48,407 bases of DNA from an uncultured Pelagibacteraceae bacterium (GTDB lineage Bacteria; Pseudomonadota; Alphaproteobacteria; Pelagibacterales; Pelagibacteraceae): NCBI GenBank assembly GCA_902627745.1, contig CACOKG010000006.1, positions 1 to 48,407 of the forward strand, read 5' to 3'. Positions within the stretch are counted from its first letter, which is position 1. Every line of letters begins with the position of its first letter. Below, piece after piece: positions 1-7,279 of this stretch. The translations under genes and the position numbers were made by a program. Under the pieces are notes generated by a model that ran no database searches, had not been told where the DNA came from, and worked only from the letters and a program-made list of their open reading frames with translations.

Positions 1-152
1 TCAATTATAAATATTTCATCAGCTTTTTGACTATCAAATGCATTAACAGTTGTTACTGGGCTACCAACGTTTTTATGATTAATGAAATTTTTTCCTTTTA
101 CAAGTTTACCTTTAGATAATAGAAGAGAAGGAATAATTCTTAAATATTGCAT
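1..152 (-). CDS. hisF: HisF-like imidazole-glycerol-phosphate synthase subunit, surface-sugar paralogue (3' part outside window)
   Basis: Only the N-terminal 50 or so residues are in the window. They begin MQYLRIIPSLLLSKGKLVKG, which is the start of the HisF-type TIM barrel; in surface-sugar clusters these paralogues are called HisF2 or WbuZ. The gene lies 6 bases downstream of a HisH-like glutaminase, which in turn overlaps an N-acetyl-sugar amidotransferase. In Pseudomonas aeruginosa and similar O-antigen loci this trio (WbpG, HisH2, HisF2) works together: the glutaminase releases ammonia that the partners use to turn an N-acetyl group into an acetamidino group. I infer that role here from context. 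The original histidine-pathway role is less likely because no other his genes are nearby. Confidence 0.75.
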   Translation of the reverse strand, partial: MQYLRIIPSLLLSKGKLVKGKNFINHKNVGSPVTTVNAFDSQKADEIFII

Positions 153-158
153 AAAATT

Positions 159-767
159 TTATAAATTTAAAAAATATTTAATAATATTTTCCCCATTTTT
201 TTGACTTTTCTCTGGATGGAATTGTACGCCGATAAAGTTATTCTTAATTAGAATAGAAGGAATAAAAATGTCATTGTTTAAATAACCTACACAATTTTTT
301 TTGTCTTCATTATTTTGAAAATTTAAATAATAAGAATGACAAAAATAAAATATATCGTTTGTTTTAATATCTGTGGGTAAATTATTGGCAATATTATAAT
401 TAATTTTTGACCATCCAATATTAAAATGATTAGAGTTATTTAAAGGAATCACCTCTGCATTAAATAAGCCAAAACCCTCAGAATTTCCGTGTTCATATAA
501 ATTTTTTGAAAATATTTGTAATCCAAGACATATCCCCAGAATAGGTTTATCAAAATTTAAAAACTCATTTATTTCATAGAAAATCCCATTTTTCTTAATA
601 TAATCCAAACAATGTTTTGCTGATCCTACTCCCGGTATAATTAACTTATCTATTTGTTTTATTTCTTTAGCAGTGTTTATTATAGTTGGATCATACCCCA
701 TTCTATGTATCGAATAATAAATAGATGATAAGTTACAGGCTTCATAATCTAAGATACCAATTTTCAT
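159..767 (-). CDS. hisH: HisH-like glutamine amidotransferase subunit, surface-sugar paralogue
   Basis: This is a class I glutamine amidotransferase of 202 residues, the normal HisH length. The catalytic Cys is about residue 80 in PILGICLG, and His184 with Glu186 lie in GVQFHPEKS, so the triad is intact. It hydrolyses glutamine and passes ammonia to a partner, in the standard case HisF. It overlaps the upstream amidotransferase gene by 4 bases and is followed 6 bases later by a HisF-like gene. The context points to amidination of a surface sugar, not histidine synthesis. The family call is secure; the substrate is inferred. Confidence 0.88.
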   Translation of the reverse strand: MKIGILDYEACNLSSIYYSIHRMGYDPTIINTAKEIKQIDKLIIPGVGSAKHCLDYIKKNGIFYEINEFLNFDKPILGICLGLQIFSKNLYEHGNSEGFGLFNAEVIPLNNSNHFNIGWSKINYNIANNLPTDIKTNDIFYFCHSYYLNFQNNEDKKNCVGYLNNDIFIPSILIKNNFIGVQFHPEKSQKNGENIIKYFLNL

Positions 768-1924
768 TTAAATTTTTTTAACCAATCTTCGTAATCGTGA
801 GGTATCTTGTTTGAAATGTTACTTTTCAATGTGTTTATATCAGGCATTTTAAATGGTGATACAACATGAGTTTTAATAATTTTATAGAATTCATCCTCGG
901 ATAAATTTAGAATTTCTAAAAATAAATCTAATGATTTTGGTTTTTTCCCATCATAAATGTTTACTAACTCCTCAGCCTCTTCTCTTTTCATTCTTTTGTT
1001 TCTAATATCTATAGAGGTTAAATGTGAAGTTCGTCCAAATCCTCTTTTAAGGTATTTAATATAGTCTCTTACTCCCTGCATCATGCACTCTATTTTTTCA
1101 TAGTCATAATTCTTTGGAATGCCTTCCACTTCATCTCCTTTCCAACCTAATTCTGATTTTATAATTTTTACTTGTTCTCTAACATCCCAAGGAATATAAT
1201 TTCCTAAGTAAATTGCTTTAATATTATTCTTAAAAATTTCTCTTTGAGTTGGAAATATATATGGCTCAATAATATTTTTATTAAAATTTTCTTTTGGATA
1301 TCTTTCTTTTAACATTTCCAGCATATCTTCTGCATTAATTCCTAAATTTACAGACCGATTAAATTTTTCAACATTTAATTCCTCTATTTCATCATAAGTA
1401 TAAAAAGAACTATATTCTGCACTTGGCTCACCATAAAATAACAATGGTATGTTCCTTTTGATTGCTGTATTTATTGGGAAGGCCGTAATCCCCACATGAC
1501 AATGCCAACAAAAATCACCTCTTCTGAACAGACTTTCAAACATCATTTTTTTTACGATTTCAAAATCTGGTTTAAAATTTATAAAATCTACTCCTAACTT
1601 ACCGAGAGTTTTTTCAGTATTTTCATTAATGGTTCTTCTTAAAAAATTGTGATCAAATCTCACAACCAGAGGTCTTAATTTTTTTTCTTTTACTAAATAC
1701 CAGAGTGCAAAAGTAGAGTCTTTTCCACCTGAAAATGGAACGATACAATCATACTCATATTTATCTTTATGAATTTGTATTATTTTATCAAGATCTTTGG
1801 ATCTATTTTTCCAATTTATTTCTGATTTAACATCTATTTGTTTACAAACAGAACATGTGCCGTCTTTACCAAATATATTGGTTTCTGCAGTTTCTGGAGT
1901 TACACATTTGTTACAATATTTCAT
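764..1924 (-). CDS. N-acetyl-sugar amidotransferase (WbpG/PseA/PtmG family)
   Basis: This 386-residue protein combines a zinc-ribbon-like start (Cys4, Cys7, Cys24, Cys27) with a PP-loop ATP pyrophosphatase motif SGGKDS at about residues 65-70, plus a further CWHCH motif near residue 139. This is the layout of WbpG, PseA and PtmG (TIGR03573-like). These enzymes activate an N-acetyl group with ATP and replace its oxygen with nitrogen, giving an acetamidino sugar. Ammonia would come from the HisH/HisF-like pair directly downstream. PtmG acts on a legionaminic acid derivative in Campylobacter and WbpG on a diacetamido-uronic acid in Pseudomonas. This window has genes suited to either substrate, so the substrate is undecided. 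No symbol is given for that reason. Confidence 0.88.
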   Translation of the reverse strand: MKYCNKCVTPETAETNIFGKDGTCSVCKQIDVKSEINWKNRSKDLDKIIQIHKDKYEYDCIVPFSGGKDSTFALWYLVKEKKLRPLVVRFDHNFLRRTINENTEKTLGKLGVDFINFKPDFEIVKKMMFESLFRRGDFCWHCHVGITAFPINTAIKRNIPLLFYGEPSAEYSSFYTYDEIEELNVEKFNRSVNLGINAEDMLEMLKERYPKENFNKNIIEPYIFPTQREIFKNNIKAIYLGNYIPWDVREQVKIIKSELGWKGDEVEGIPKNYDYEKIECMMQGVRDYIKYLKRGFGRTSHLTSIDIRNKRMKREEAEELVNIYDGKKPKSLDLFLEILNLSEDEFYKIIKTHVVSPFKMPDINTLKSNISNKIPHDYEDWLKKFK

Positions 1925-1961
1925 ATTATTTCTTTACTATTTTAAAAAACTATTGATCAAT

Positions 1962-2927
1962 TTAAAATCTACTTAAAATGTTTTTTTCATATAGTTTTTC
2001 CAACTTTATTAATTTATCAAAATATTTAGGTCTGATTTTATTTCTTAAAAGTTTTAAAGTTATCAATTTTTCTTTATCTAAATTATATTTTCTAGGTACA
2101 TTATTTTTTTTTAATGATTTCAAAGCAAATTTATCTATTCTTGAGTTAATAATTTTACAGATTTTTTTTAAGTATTTTTTTGGATCTTTCAATAAGTTTT
2201 CAAATGGAACAATTATTTCAATAGATTTGTATTTTTTTGAGATATTTTTGGTGTTAATTGCCTTTGTTTTAAAATTTTTTTCAATTATCATAATTGCTTT
2301 TTCATACTTATTAGCTAACAAATATTCTTTGTGTTTGTTCATCATAAAATAAGGTAAATTTTTCCTTAAATTTTTATCAAAAAATTTAATATGACCATCT
2401 CTACTTTTAGATTTTTGAATTTGAAGTGTCCAATTTGCAATTCTATTTACCATTGAAAATGTGATTGGGGATCTATACACCTGTATATAAATAAGTTTCT
2501 CTTTAAAGGTTTGAAATAATATTCTTTTAGCTATTGCTGTAAAATGTAAACAATAGTGAGTTATTACTTTGTTTTTATTTTTTTTTAAAACTTTATTTTC
2601 GTTATTATCAAGTCTTGACTTTAAAACATTGTATTTTACATTTTTTTGTAAAGATGTGATGTCGTTTTTTCTAAAATTTGAATTTCTCAACAATAAACTA
2701 TCATGAAAAAAAACATTGTGATTTGTTTTAAGTAAATATTCTGAAGTTAGATTATCAATTTTACCTAACTTATTTAAGGCTACTATATTTTCTATGTAAT
2801 GTAACATTACCCAAGGGTCTACTTTTGGCAAACTTGATATTAGATCACATAATAATGCTTTTCCACTGGATGGCATTCCATCCGTGATTATAATTTTCTG
2901 GTTATGTATAATTTCTCTATGAAACAA
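1962..2927 (-). CDS. Sulfotransferase-like P-loop protein
   Basis: This 321-residue protein has a P-loop-like motif near the N-terminus, DGMPSSGKALL (about residues 16-26). It also has an internal YIQVYRSPITFS segment resembling the second phosphate-binding strand of PAPS-dependent sulfotransferases, and a C-terminal VPFENLLKDPKKYLKKICK segment typical of that fold. The likely role is moving sulfate from PAPS to a glycan, but the motifs are degenerate: Ala follows the P-loop Lys where Ser or Thr is usual. The start is uncertain. The longest frame opens with TTG at 2927, and the next in-frame Met falls inside the P-loop motif, so TTG is preferred. It is the first gene of the leftward arm and diverges from the regulator at 2989. 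Function is tentative. Confidence 0.5.
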   Translation of the reverse strand: MFHREIIHNQKIIITDGMPSSGKALLCDLISSLPKVDPWVMLHYIENIVALNKLGKIDNLTSEYLLKTNHNVFFHDSLLLRNSNFRKNDITSLQKNVKYNVLKSRLDNNENKVLKKNKNKVITHYCLHFTAIAKRILFQTFKEKLIYIQVYRSPITFSMVNRIANWTLQIQKSKSRDGHIKFFDKNLRKNLPYFMMNKHKEYLLANKYEKAIMIIEKNFKTKAINTKNISKKYKSIEIIVPFENLLKDPKKYLKKICKIINSRIDKFALKSLKKNNVPRKYNLDKEKLITLKLLRNKIRPKYFDKLIKLEKLYEKNILSRF

Positions 2928-2953
2928 TGTTGTTTATTTATAGTTTTTTAATA

Positions 2954-2988
2954 TTGACAATTGTTCAAATTTTGAACATAACTAAATA
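2954..2988 (+). promoter_or_regulatory. Promoter with 17-base palindromic operator for the EPS regulator
   Basis: A consensus -35 (TTGACA, 2954-2959) is followed by a 17-base near-perfect palindrome (2962-2978, arms TGTTCAAA and TTTGAACA around a single T). A weak -10 (CATAAC, 2977-2982) follows after 17 bases. Predicted transcription would begin at or next to the ATG at 2989, suggesting a leaderless message. A palindrome lying between -35 and -10 is a classic repressor position, and the next gene is a winged-helix regulator, so autoregulation is a reasonable inference. The leftward genes may share this control. Confidence 0.5.
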
Positions 2989-3291
2989 ATGAAAGATAAT
3001 CAAGAACAATTTGAAGTTTTAAGAAAAGTTTCAAAAAAACCCAACTATAGTCAAAGAGAATTAGCTTCAGAACTAAATATTAGCGTTGGGAAGATAAACT
3101 ATATTTTAAATGAATTAAAAAAAAAAGGTTTAGTAAAAATTAGTAACTTTAAAAAAAATAGAAATAAATCAAATTATTTTTATCTTTTGACACCAAAAGG
3201 TATAGCAAATAAATCAAGACTTACCATTGAGTTTATGAAATTAAAAATGAAAGAATATGATGAGTTAAAAAAAGAGATTGATGAAAATTAA
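2989..3291 (+). CDS. MarR-type EPS-associated transcriptional regulator
   Basis: This small winged-helix protein of 100 residues has a helix-turn-helix at about residues 19-45 (YSQRELASELNISVGKINYI), a wing, and a charged C-terminal helix probably used for dimerisation. Its size and sequence fit the EPS-associated MarR family (TIGR04176-like) found beside exopolysaccharide clusters. It sits exactly where the leftward arm (sulfotransferase, amidotransferase, hisH, hisF) diverges from the long rightward train. Its own promoter carries a palindrome, consistent with self-control. It may regulate one or both arms. The ligand is unknown. Confidence 0.8.
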   Translation: MKDNQEQFEVLRKVSKKPNYSQRELASELNISVGKINYILNELKKKGLVKISNFKKNRNKSNYFYLLTPKGIANKSRLTIEFMKLKMKEYDELKKEIDEN

Positions 3292-3331
3292 TCACCTATC
3301 TTGATTTATAGATTAAATATGGGATCTCTTA

Positions 3332-4933
3332 ATGAATAATAAAAAAAAATTTGAACTTCTTGATTGCACCTTAAGAGATGGTGGTTACTATAATAATTGG
3401 AACTTTTCTTTCAATCTTATTCAAGATTATCTAAATATTATAAGCAAAACAGATATTCAATATATAGAACTTGGTTTTAGAGGTTTTTCACAGAATAAAA
3501 ATTTAGGTCTTACAGGTTACACAAACGATAATTTAATAGAAAAACTTAGTATTCCAAATTCATTAAAAATTGGTGTAATGGTAAATGCATCAGATTTATT
3601 TAAGAATAATTATTCCCCATTAAAAAATTTAAAAAGATTGTTTCCAAAAATTAGTAAGAAAATATATTTCGTTAGGTTTGCTTGCCATACCGAGGAAGTA
3701 TTTGGTTTAAAAAATATAATTGATTGGTTGTCGAAAAGGGGAGTGACTGTATTTATAAATGTAATGCAAGTTTCAGAGTTAAATCTTAATAATGTGAAAA
3801 AAATTTGTCTATTTTTAAGAAATAAAAAAATTAAGGCTCTTTATTTTGCAGATAGTTTAGGGGCTCTTGAATCAAAAAAATTTAAAAAGATAGTAAGATT
3901 GCTTAAAAAGTTTTGGAAAAAAGATCTAGGTTTACATGCTCATGACAACCTAAAGTTAGCGTTAAAAAATTCTGAATTTGCAATTAAAAATAATTTCCAT
4001 TGGATTGATAGTACAATTATGGGAATGGGGAGAGGACCTGGAAATTTAAAAACGGAGGAAATTATTAAAAAGGTTGAAAAAAAACAAGTTGCGATAATTG
4101 ATATTCTAAAAAATAAATATTTCAAGAAATTGATGAGAAAGTATAAATGGGGTACAAATAAATATTATAAAGAAGCGGCAATTAAAAAAATTCACCCAAC
4201 TTATGTTCAGCAGATGCTCGCTGATAAAAGGTATAAAAAAAAAGATTACATTAATATTTTGAAAAGTTTAGCCGCTGAAGATGCTAGAAAATTTAATCAA
4301 CACAAATTATTTATTTCATCAAATATATACGATGTTAAGAAAAAAGGAAAATGGTCACCCTCTAATTATTTAGTTGGTAAAAATTTTTTAATTTTAGGTC
4401 CAGGTGAAAATGCAAAAAAAAATAAATCTAAATTGATTAAATTGATTCACTCTAAAAAACTTTTTGTAGTAGCATTAAATTCGTTAAATTATATTCCTGA
4501 GAAATTTATTAATGTTAGAACAATTTGTCATCCAAAAAGAATAATTTTAGATTTTCAAAATTTAAATAATTCCAGTACTTCAATCATAGCTCCGATATCT
4601 TCAATGTCACAAAAATTAAGAAATTATCTGAACTCTGAAAATAAGTTTATTTTTGATTTTGGTCTGCACATAAATGGTAAAAAAAAAATAGCTATCTATA
4701 AAAATTATTGTTCTTTACCAAAACCACTTGTTCTTTTTTACTCACTTTCAATTGCAATATCAGCTAGAGCAAAGAGAATTTACCTTGCTGGATTTGATGG
4801 ATATAAAAATGATGATCCGTTTGCTGATGAGACTAATTATTATTTAAAAAAATTTCTAAAAAATTATACAAAGGTAAGCATTAAAACACTAACAAAATCA
4901 AAATACAAAATTCCATCATTAATATTTAAATGA
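3332..4933 (+). CDS. HMGL-type aldolase fused to a C-terminal domain, surface-sugar cluster
   Basis: Residues 1 to about 280 form a DRE-TIM (HMG-CoA lyase-like) barrel. DCTLRDGGYYNNW lies at the start, LGLHAHDNLKLAL carries the metal-binding HxH, and MGMGRGPGN is the usual barrel loop. Nearest familiar enzymes are 4-hydroxy-2-oxovalerate aldolases, which cleave or join pyruvate and an aldehyde. The last 185 or so residues (from VGKNFLILGPGENAKK) look like a separate nucleotide-binding-type domain, perhaps related to MptE/DUF115; that assignment is weak. At 533 residues it is far longer than a plain aldolase. It overlaps a KdsB-like gene by 4 bases, suggesting it makes or processes a 2-keto sugar acid that is then CMP-activated. 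Substrate unknown. Confidence 0.7.
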   Translation: MNNKKKFELLDCTLRDGGYYNNWNFSFNLIQDYLNIISKTDIQYIELGFRGFSQNKNLGLTGYTNDNLIEKLSIPNSLKIGVMVNASDLFKNNYSPLKNLKRLFPKISKKIYFVRFACHTEEVFGLKNIIDWLSKRGVTVFINVMQVSELNLNNVKKICLFLRNKKIKALYFADSLGALESKKFKKIVRLLKKFWKKDLGLHAHDNLKLALKNSEFAIKNNFHWIDSTIMGMGRGPGNLKTEEIIKKVEKKQVAIIDILKNKYFKKLMRKYKWGTNKYYKEAAIKKIHPTYVQQMLADKRYKKKDYINILKSLAAEDARKFNQHKLFISSNIYDVKKKGKWSPSNYLVGKNFLILGPGENAKKNKSKLIKLIHSKKLFVVALNSLNYIPEKFINVRTICHPKRIILDFQNLNNSSTSIIAPISSMSQKLRNYLNSENKFIFDFGLHINGKKKIAIYKNYCSLPKPLVLFYSLSIAISARAKRIYLAGFDGYKNDDPFADETNYYLKKFLKNYTKVSIKTLTKSKYKIPSLIFK

Positions 4934-5670
4934 AAATTTTAATAGTTATTCCCGCAAGATTCAAATCTTCTAGATTACCTGGAAAACCATTAAAAAAAAT
5001 TAATGGTAAAGAATTGATAATAAGAGTTTTAGAGGCCTGCAAACCACTAATTAATAAAAATATTAAGATGATAGTCGCGACAGATAATAAAAAGATTTTT
5101 GATTTAGTAAATTATTTAAAATTTCAAGCTTTAATGACATCAAAAGGATGTTTAACCGGAACAGATAGAGTTGCTGAAGTATCAAAAAAGATAAAAGCTG
5201 ATATATATGTTAATGTACAGGGCGATGAACCATTAATTTTCTTTGATGACATAAAAAAAATAATTGAAGCAAAAAAGAAATTTCCAAAACATATAAGTTG
5301 TGGATATTGTAATTTAAAAAATGACGAAAGTGCTGATAACAAAAATATTCCAAAAATTGTAATTAATAAAAAAAGTGAGTTATTGTATATTTCAAGATCT
5401 GCTATACCTAGTTTTAAAGAAAAAAAAGATAAAAGGTTAAAATTTTTAAAACAAGTATGTATTTATGGCTTCAATAGAAATGATCTCAATTTATTTAGCA
5501 GTTTTAAAAAAAAAACTTTTTTAGAAAAATATGAAGATATTGAAATATTAAGATTTTTAGAAAATGGAAAAAAAATTAAGATGGTTAAATTAAGCTCTAG
5601 TTCTTATGCAGTTGATACATTTGATGATATTAAAAAAGTTGAAAAGATATTTAAAAAATTAGATAAATGA
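4930..5670 (+). CDS. kdsB: 3-deoxy-manno-octulosonate cytidylyltransferase-like protein
   Basis: A protein of 246 residues, normal for KdsB. It starts with the signature PARFKSSRLPGKPL, then has GTDRVAE, VNVQGDEPLI and the C-terminal VDTFDDIKKVEKI. The family transfers CMP from CTP to Kdo or a related 2-keto sugar acid in the cytoplasm. It overlaps both neighbours by 4 bases, an HMGL-type aldolase upstream and a radical SAM protein downstream, so translation is probably coupled. Because it lies in a variable island and not with lipid A genes, it may be a paralogue for another ulosonic acid. The family is certain; the substrate is not. Confidence 0.85.
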   Translation: MKILIVIPARFKSSRLPGKPLKKINGKELIIRVLEACKPLINKNIKMIVATDNKKIFDLVNYLKFQALMTSKGCLTGTDRVAEVSKKIKADIYVNVQGDEPLIFFDDIKKIIEAKKKFPKHISCGYCNLKNDESADNKNIPKIVINKKSELLYISRSAIPSFKEKKDKRLKFLKQVCIYGFNRNDLNLFSSFKKKTFLEKYEDIEILRFLENGKKIKMVKLSSSSYAVDTFDDIKKVEKIFKKLDK

Positions 5671-6551
5671 TAAAAAAATTTTTTTTAGATCCGAATATAA
5701 AACATAAAAAAAAAACAATACAAAATAGAATTCAATTATACGAGTATAAAAAAAAGATGTTTCCGCTTCCAACTGAAATTGAAATTAGTGAATCAGGAAC
5801 TTGTAACAGAAAATGTTCATTTTGCCCTAGAAGTGCACCAGAGTTTGAAGATGTTAAAGAATTTATATCTGAAGAATTAATTCAAAAAGTGATAAGGGAG
5901 TTAATGACACTAGATTATGCAGGAGTAATTAGGTTTAGTGGTTTTGTAGAGCCTTTACTAGATAAAAAAATTTTTGACCATATTTATAATTTTAAGAAAT
6001 CTCTTCCAAAAGTTAGAGTAGAGGTTGTCTCAAATGGAGATCCTTTAAACTTAAATAGGTTAAAAAAGTTATTTGATAGTGGTTTAGATAAGTTACTGAT
6101 AAGTGCCTATGATGGTAAGGAAGATGTCATAAAATTTCAAAAATTAGTTGATGAATGTAAGCTAAACAAAGATCAATATATAATTAGAGACAGATCTTTA
6201 CCTGAAGAGGAGAATTTTGGTATTACTTTAAGTAACAGGTCAGGAATGATGGAAAATGCTGACTTTAAAATTCCAAGTCTAAAAGATCCTCTTGATAATC
6301 CATGCTATATTCCATCATACACATTATTTTTTGATTATCTCGGAGATGTTTTAATGTGCCCACATGATTGGGGAAAAAAAATTATTTTAGGAAATTTAAA
6401 AAAAGAAAATTTATTAGATATTTGGTTTAGTGATAAGTCAATGAGAATAAGAAAGAATTTGGTTAATAGAAATAGAAAGTTTCAGCCATGTAATGTATGT
6501 GACGTTGAAGGAACTTTAATGGGTGAGGTTAATTCACAATATTTTAAATAA
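5667..6551 (+). CDS. Radical SAM/SPASM-type protein
   Basis: This 294-residue protein has the radical SAM cluster-binding motif CNRKCSFC (Cys46, Cys50, Cys53). C-terminal cysteines in NPCYIPS, VLMCPHDWG and FQPCNVCD fit a SPASM or twitch domain holding further iron-sulfur clusters. Such enzymes use S-adenosylmethionine to make a radical for difficult oxidations, epimerisations or cross-links. Overlap with the KdsB-like gene and direct abutment to an SDR gene suggest it modifies the same sugar. Members in polysaccharide clusters are mostly uncharacterised, and no peptide substrate gene is visible nearby, which argues against RiPP maturation. The exact reaction is unknown. Confidence 0.8.
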   Translation: MIKKFFLDPNIKHKKKTIQNRIQLYEYKKKMFPLPTEIEISESGTCNRKCSFCPRSAPEFEDVKEFISEELIQKVIRELMTLDYAGVIRFSGFVEPLLDKKIFDHIYNFKKSLPKVRVEVVSNGDPLNLNRLKKLFDSGLDKLLISAYDGKEDVIKFQKLVDECKLNKDQYIIRDRSLPEEENFGITLSNRSGMMENADFKIPSLKDPLDNPCYIPSYTLFFDYLGDVLMCPHDWGKKIILGNLKKENLLDIWFSDKSMRIRKNLVNRNRKFQPCNVCDVEGTLMGEVNSQYFK

Positions 6552-7241
6552 ATGAAAAAAGTACTAATTTTAGGTGGGAATTCTGACATTGGTGTCAAAA
6601 TAATAAATACATTAATAAACGAGAAAAAAATATCATTAACAGTTCACTTCAATAAAAAATTTCCAAAAAAAAAATATAAAAGATCCCTAAGTTTCATTAA
6701 AAAAGATCTATCAAAAATTAATGAAAAAAATGTTAAAAAGATTTTCGATAATAATTATGATATCATAATTAACTTGGTTGGTTATGTAAGTAATCAATCA
6801 TTTCAAAATTTTAGTTTAAAAGAAATTCAAAAAACTATTTTGATTAATAGTTTTGCACCTCTTCTCATTATAAAAAACTCAATTAAAAATATGAAAAAAA
6901 AAAATTTTGGAAGAATAATTAATACCTCAAGTGTTGGAATTAAATTTGGGGGTGGTCTTAGTACTTTTGCATATTCTTTAAGTAAACACATAAATGAATT
7001 TATACCTTATGAAATAAGAAAACTTTCCTCTAAAAACATACTATATAATACTCTTAGAATTGGAGTGACCAATACAAGATTTCATAAAAAGATTAAAAAT
7101 AAATCAATTAAAAAAAGAATTAAATTAATTCCAATAAAAAAAATGGCATCATCAAATGATATAGCTAATTATATAATTTTTTTAATTCACAATAATAATT
7201 TTATAACTAATGAAATAATTAATATTACAGGTGGGGAGTAG
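6552..7241 (+). CDS. Short-chain dehydrogenase/reductase
   Basis: A classical SDR of 229 residues. The nucleotide-binding glycine motif is replaced by LILGGNSDIG at residues 5-14. NLVGYVSN takes the place of NNAG, and the catalytic Ser and YxxxK are in NTSSVGIK and FAYSLSKH. It begins right after the radical SAM gene with no gap and ends the four-gene run 3332-7241. It would oxidise or reduce a sugar hydroxyl or keto group with NAD(P)H. PtmA of Campylobacter legionaminic clusters is also an SDR, so this could instead serve the downstream pathway. Substrate unproven. Confidence 0.8.
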   Translation: MKKVLILGGNSDIGVKIINTLINEKKISLTVHFNKKFPKKKYKRSLSFIKKDLSKINEKNVKKIFDNNYDIIINLVGYVSNQSFQNFSLKEIQKTILINSFAPLLIIKNSIKNMKKKNFGRIINTSSVGIKFGGGLSTFAYSLSKHINEFIPYEIRKLSSKNILYNTLRIGVTNTRFHKKIKNKSIKKRIKLIPIKKMASSNDIANYIIFLIHNNNFITNEIINITGGE

Positions 7242-7279
7242 TTTTTAAATAAGGATTATTCCTTGTTATTTAATTTAAA

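Noticed and set aside
1978..2352. Rightward open frame of 124 codons opposite the sulfotransferase-like gene.
   Set aside because: It is a low-complexity Phe/Leu/Ile shadow of the Lys/Asn-rich gene on the other strand and has no recognisable motif. Many other such frames in the window were dropped for the same reason.
5667..6551. Radical SAM protein as a RiPP-maturation enzyme.
   Set aside because: No short precursor peptide, peptidase or export gene is visible nearby, and the gene is coupled to sugar genes on both sides.
7247..7270. Short inverted repeat (AAGGA/TCCTT with flanking AT pairs) between the SDR and the nucleotide-sugar dehydrogenase.
   Set aside because: The stem is only about five solid pairs, has a bulge and no following T tract. 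It could be chance in an AT-rich gap, so it was not listed as a terminator.
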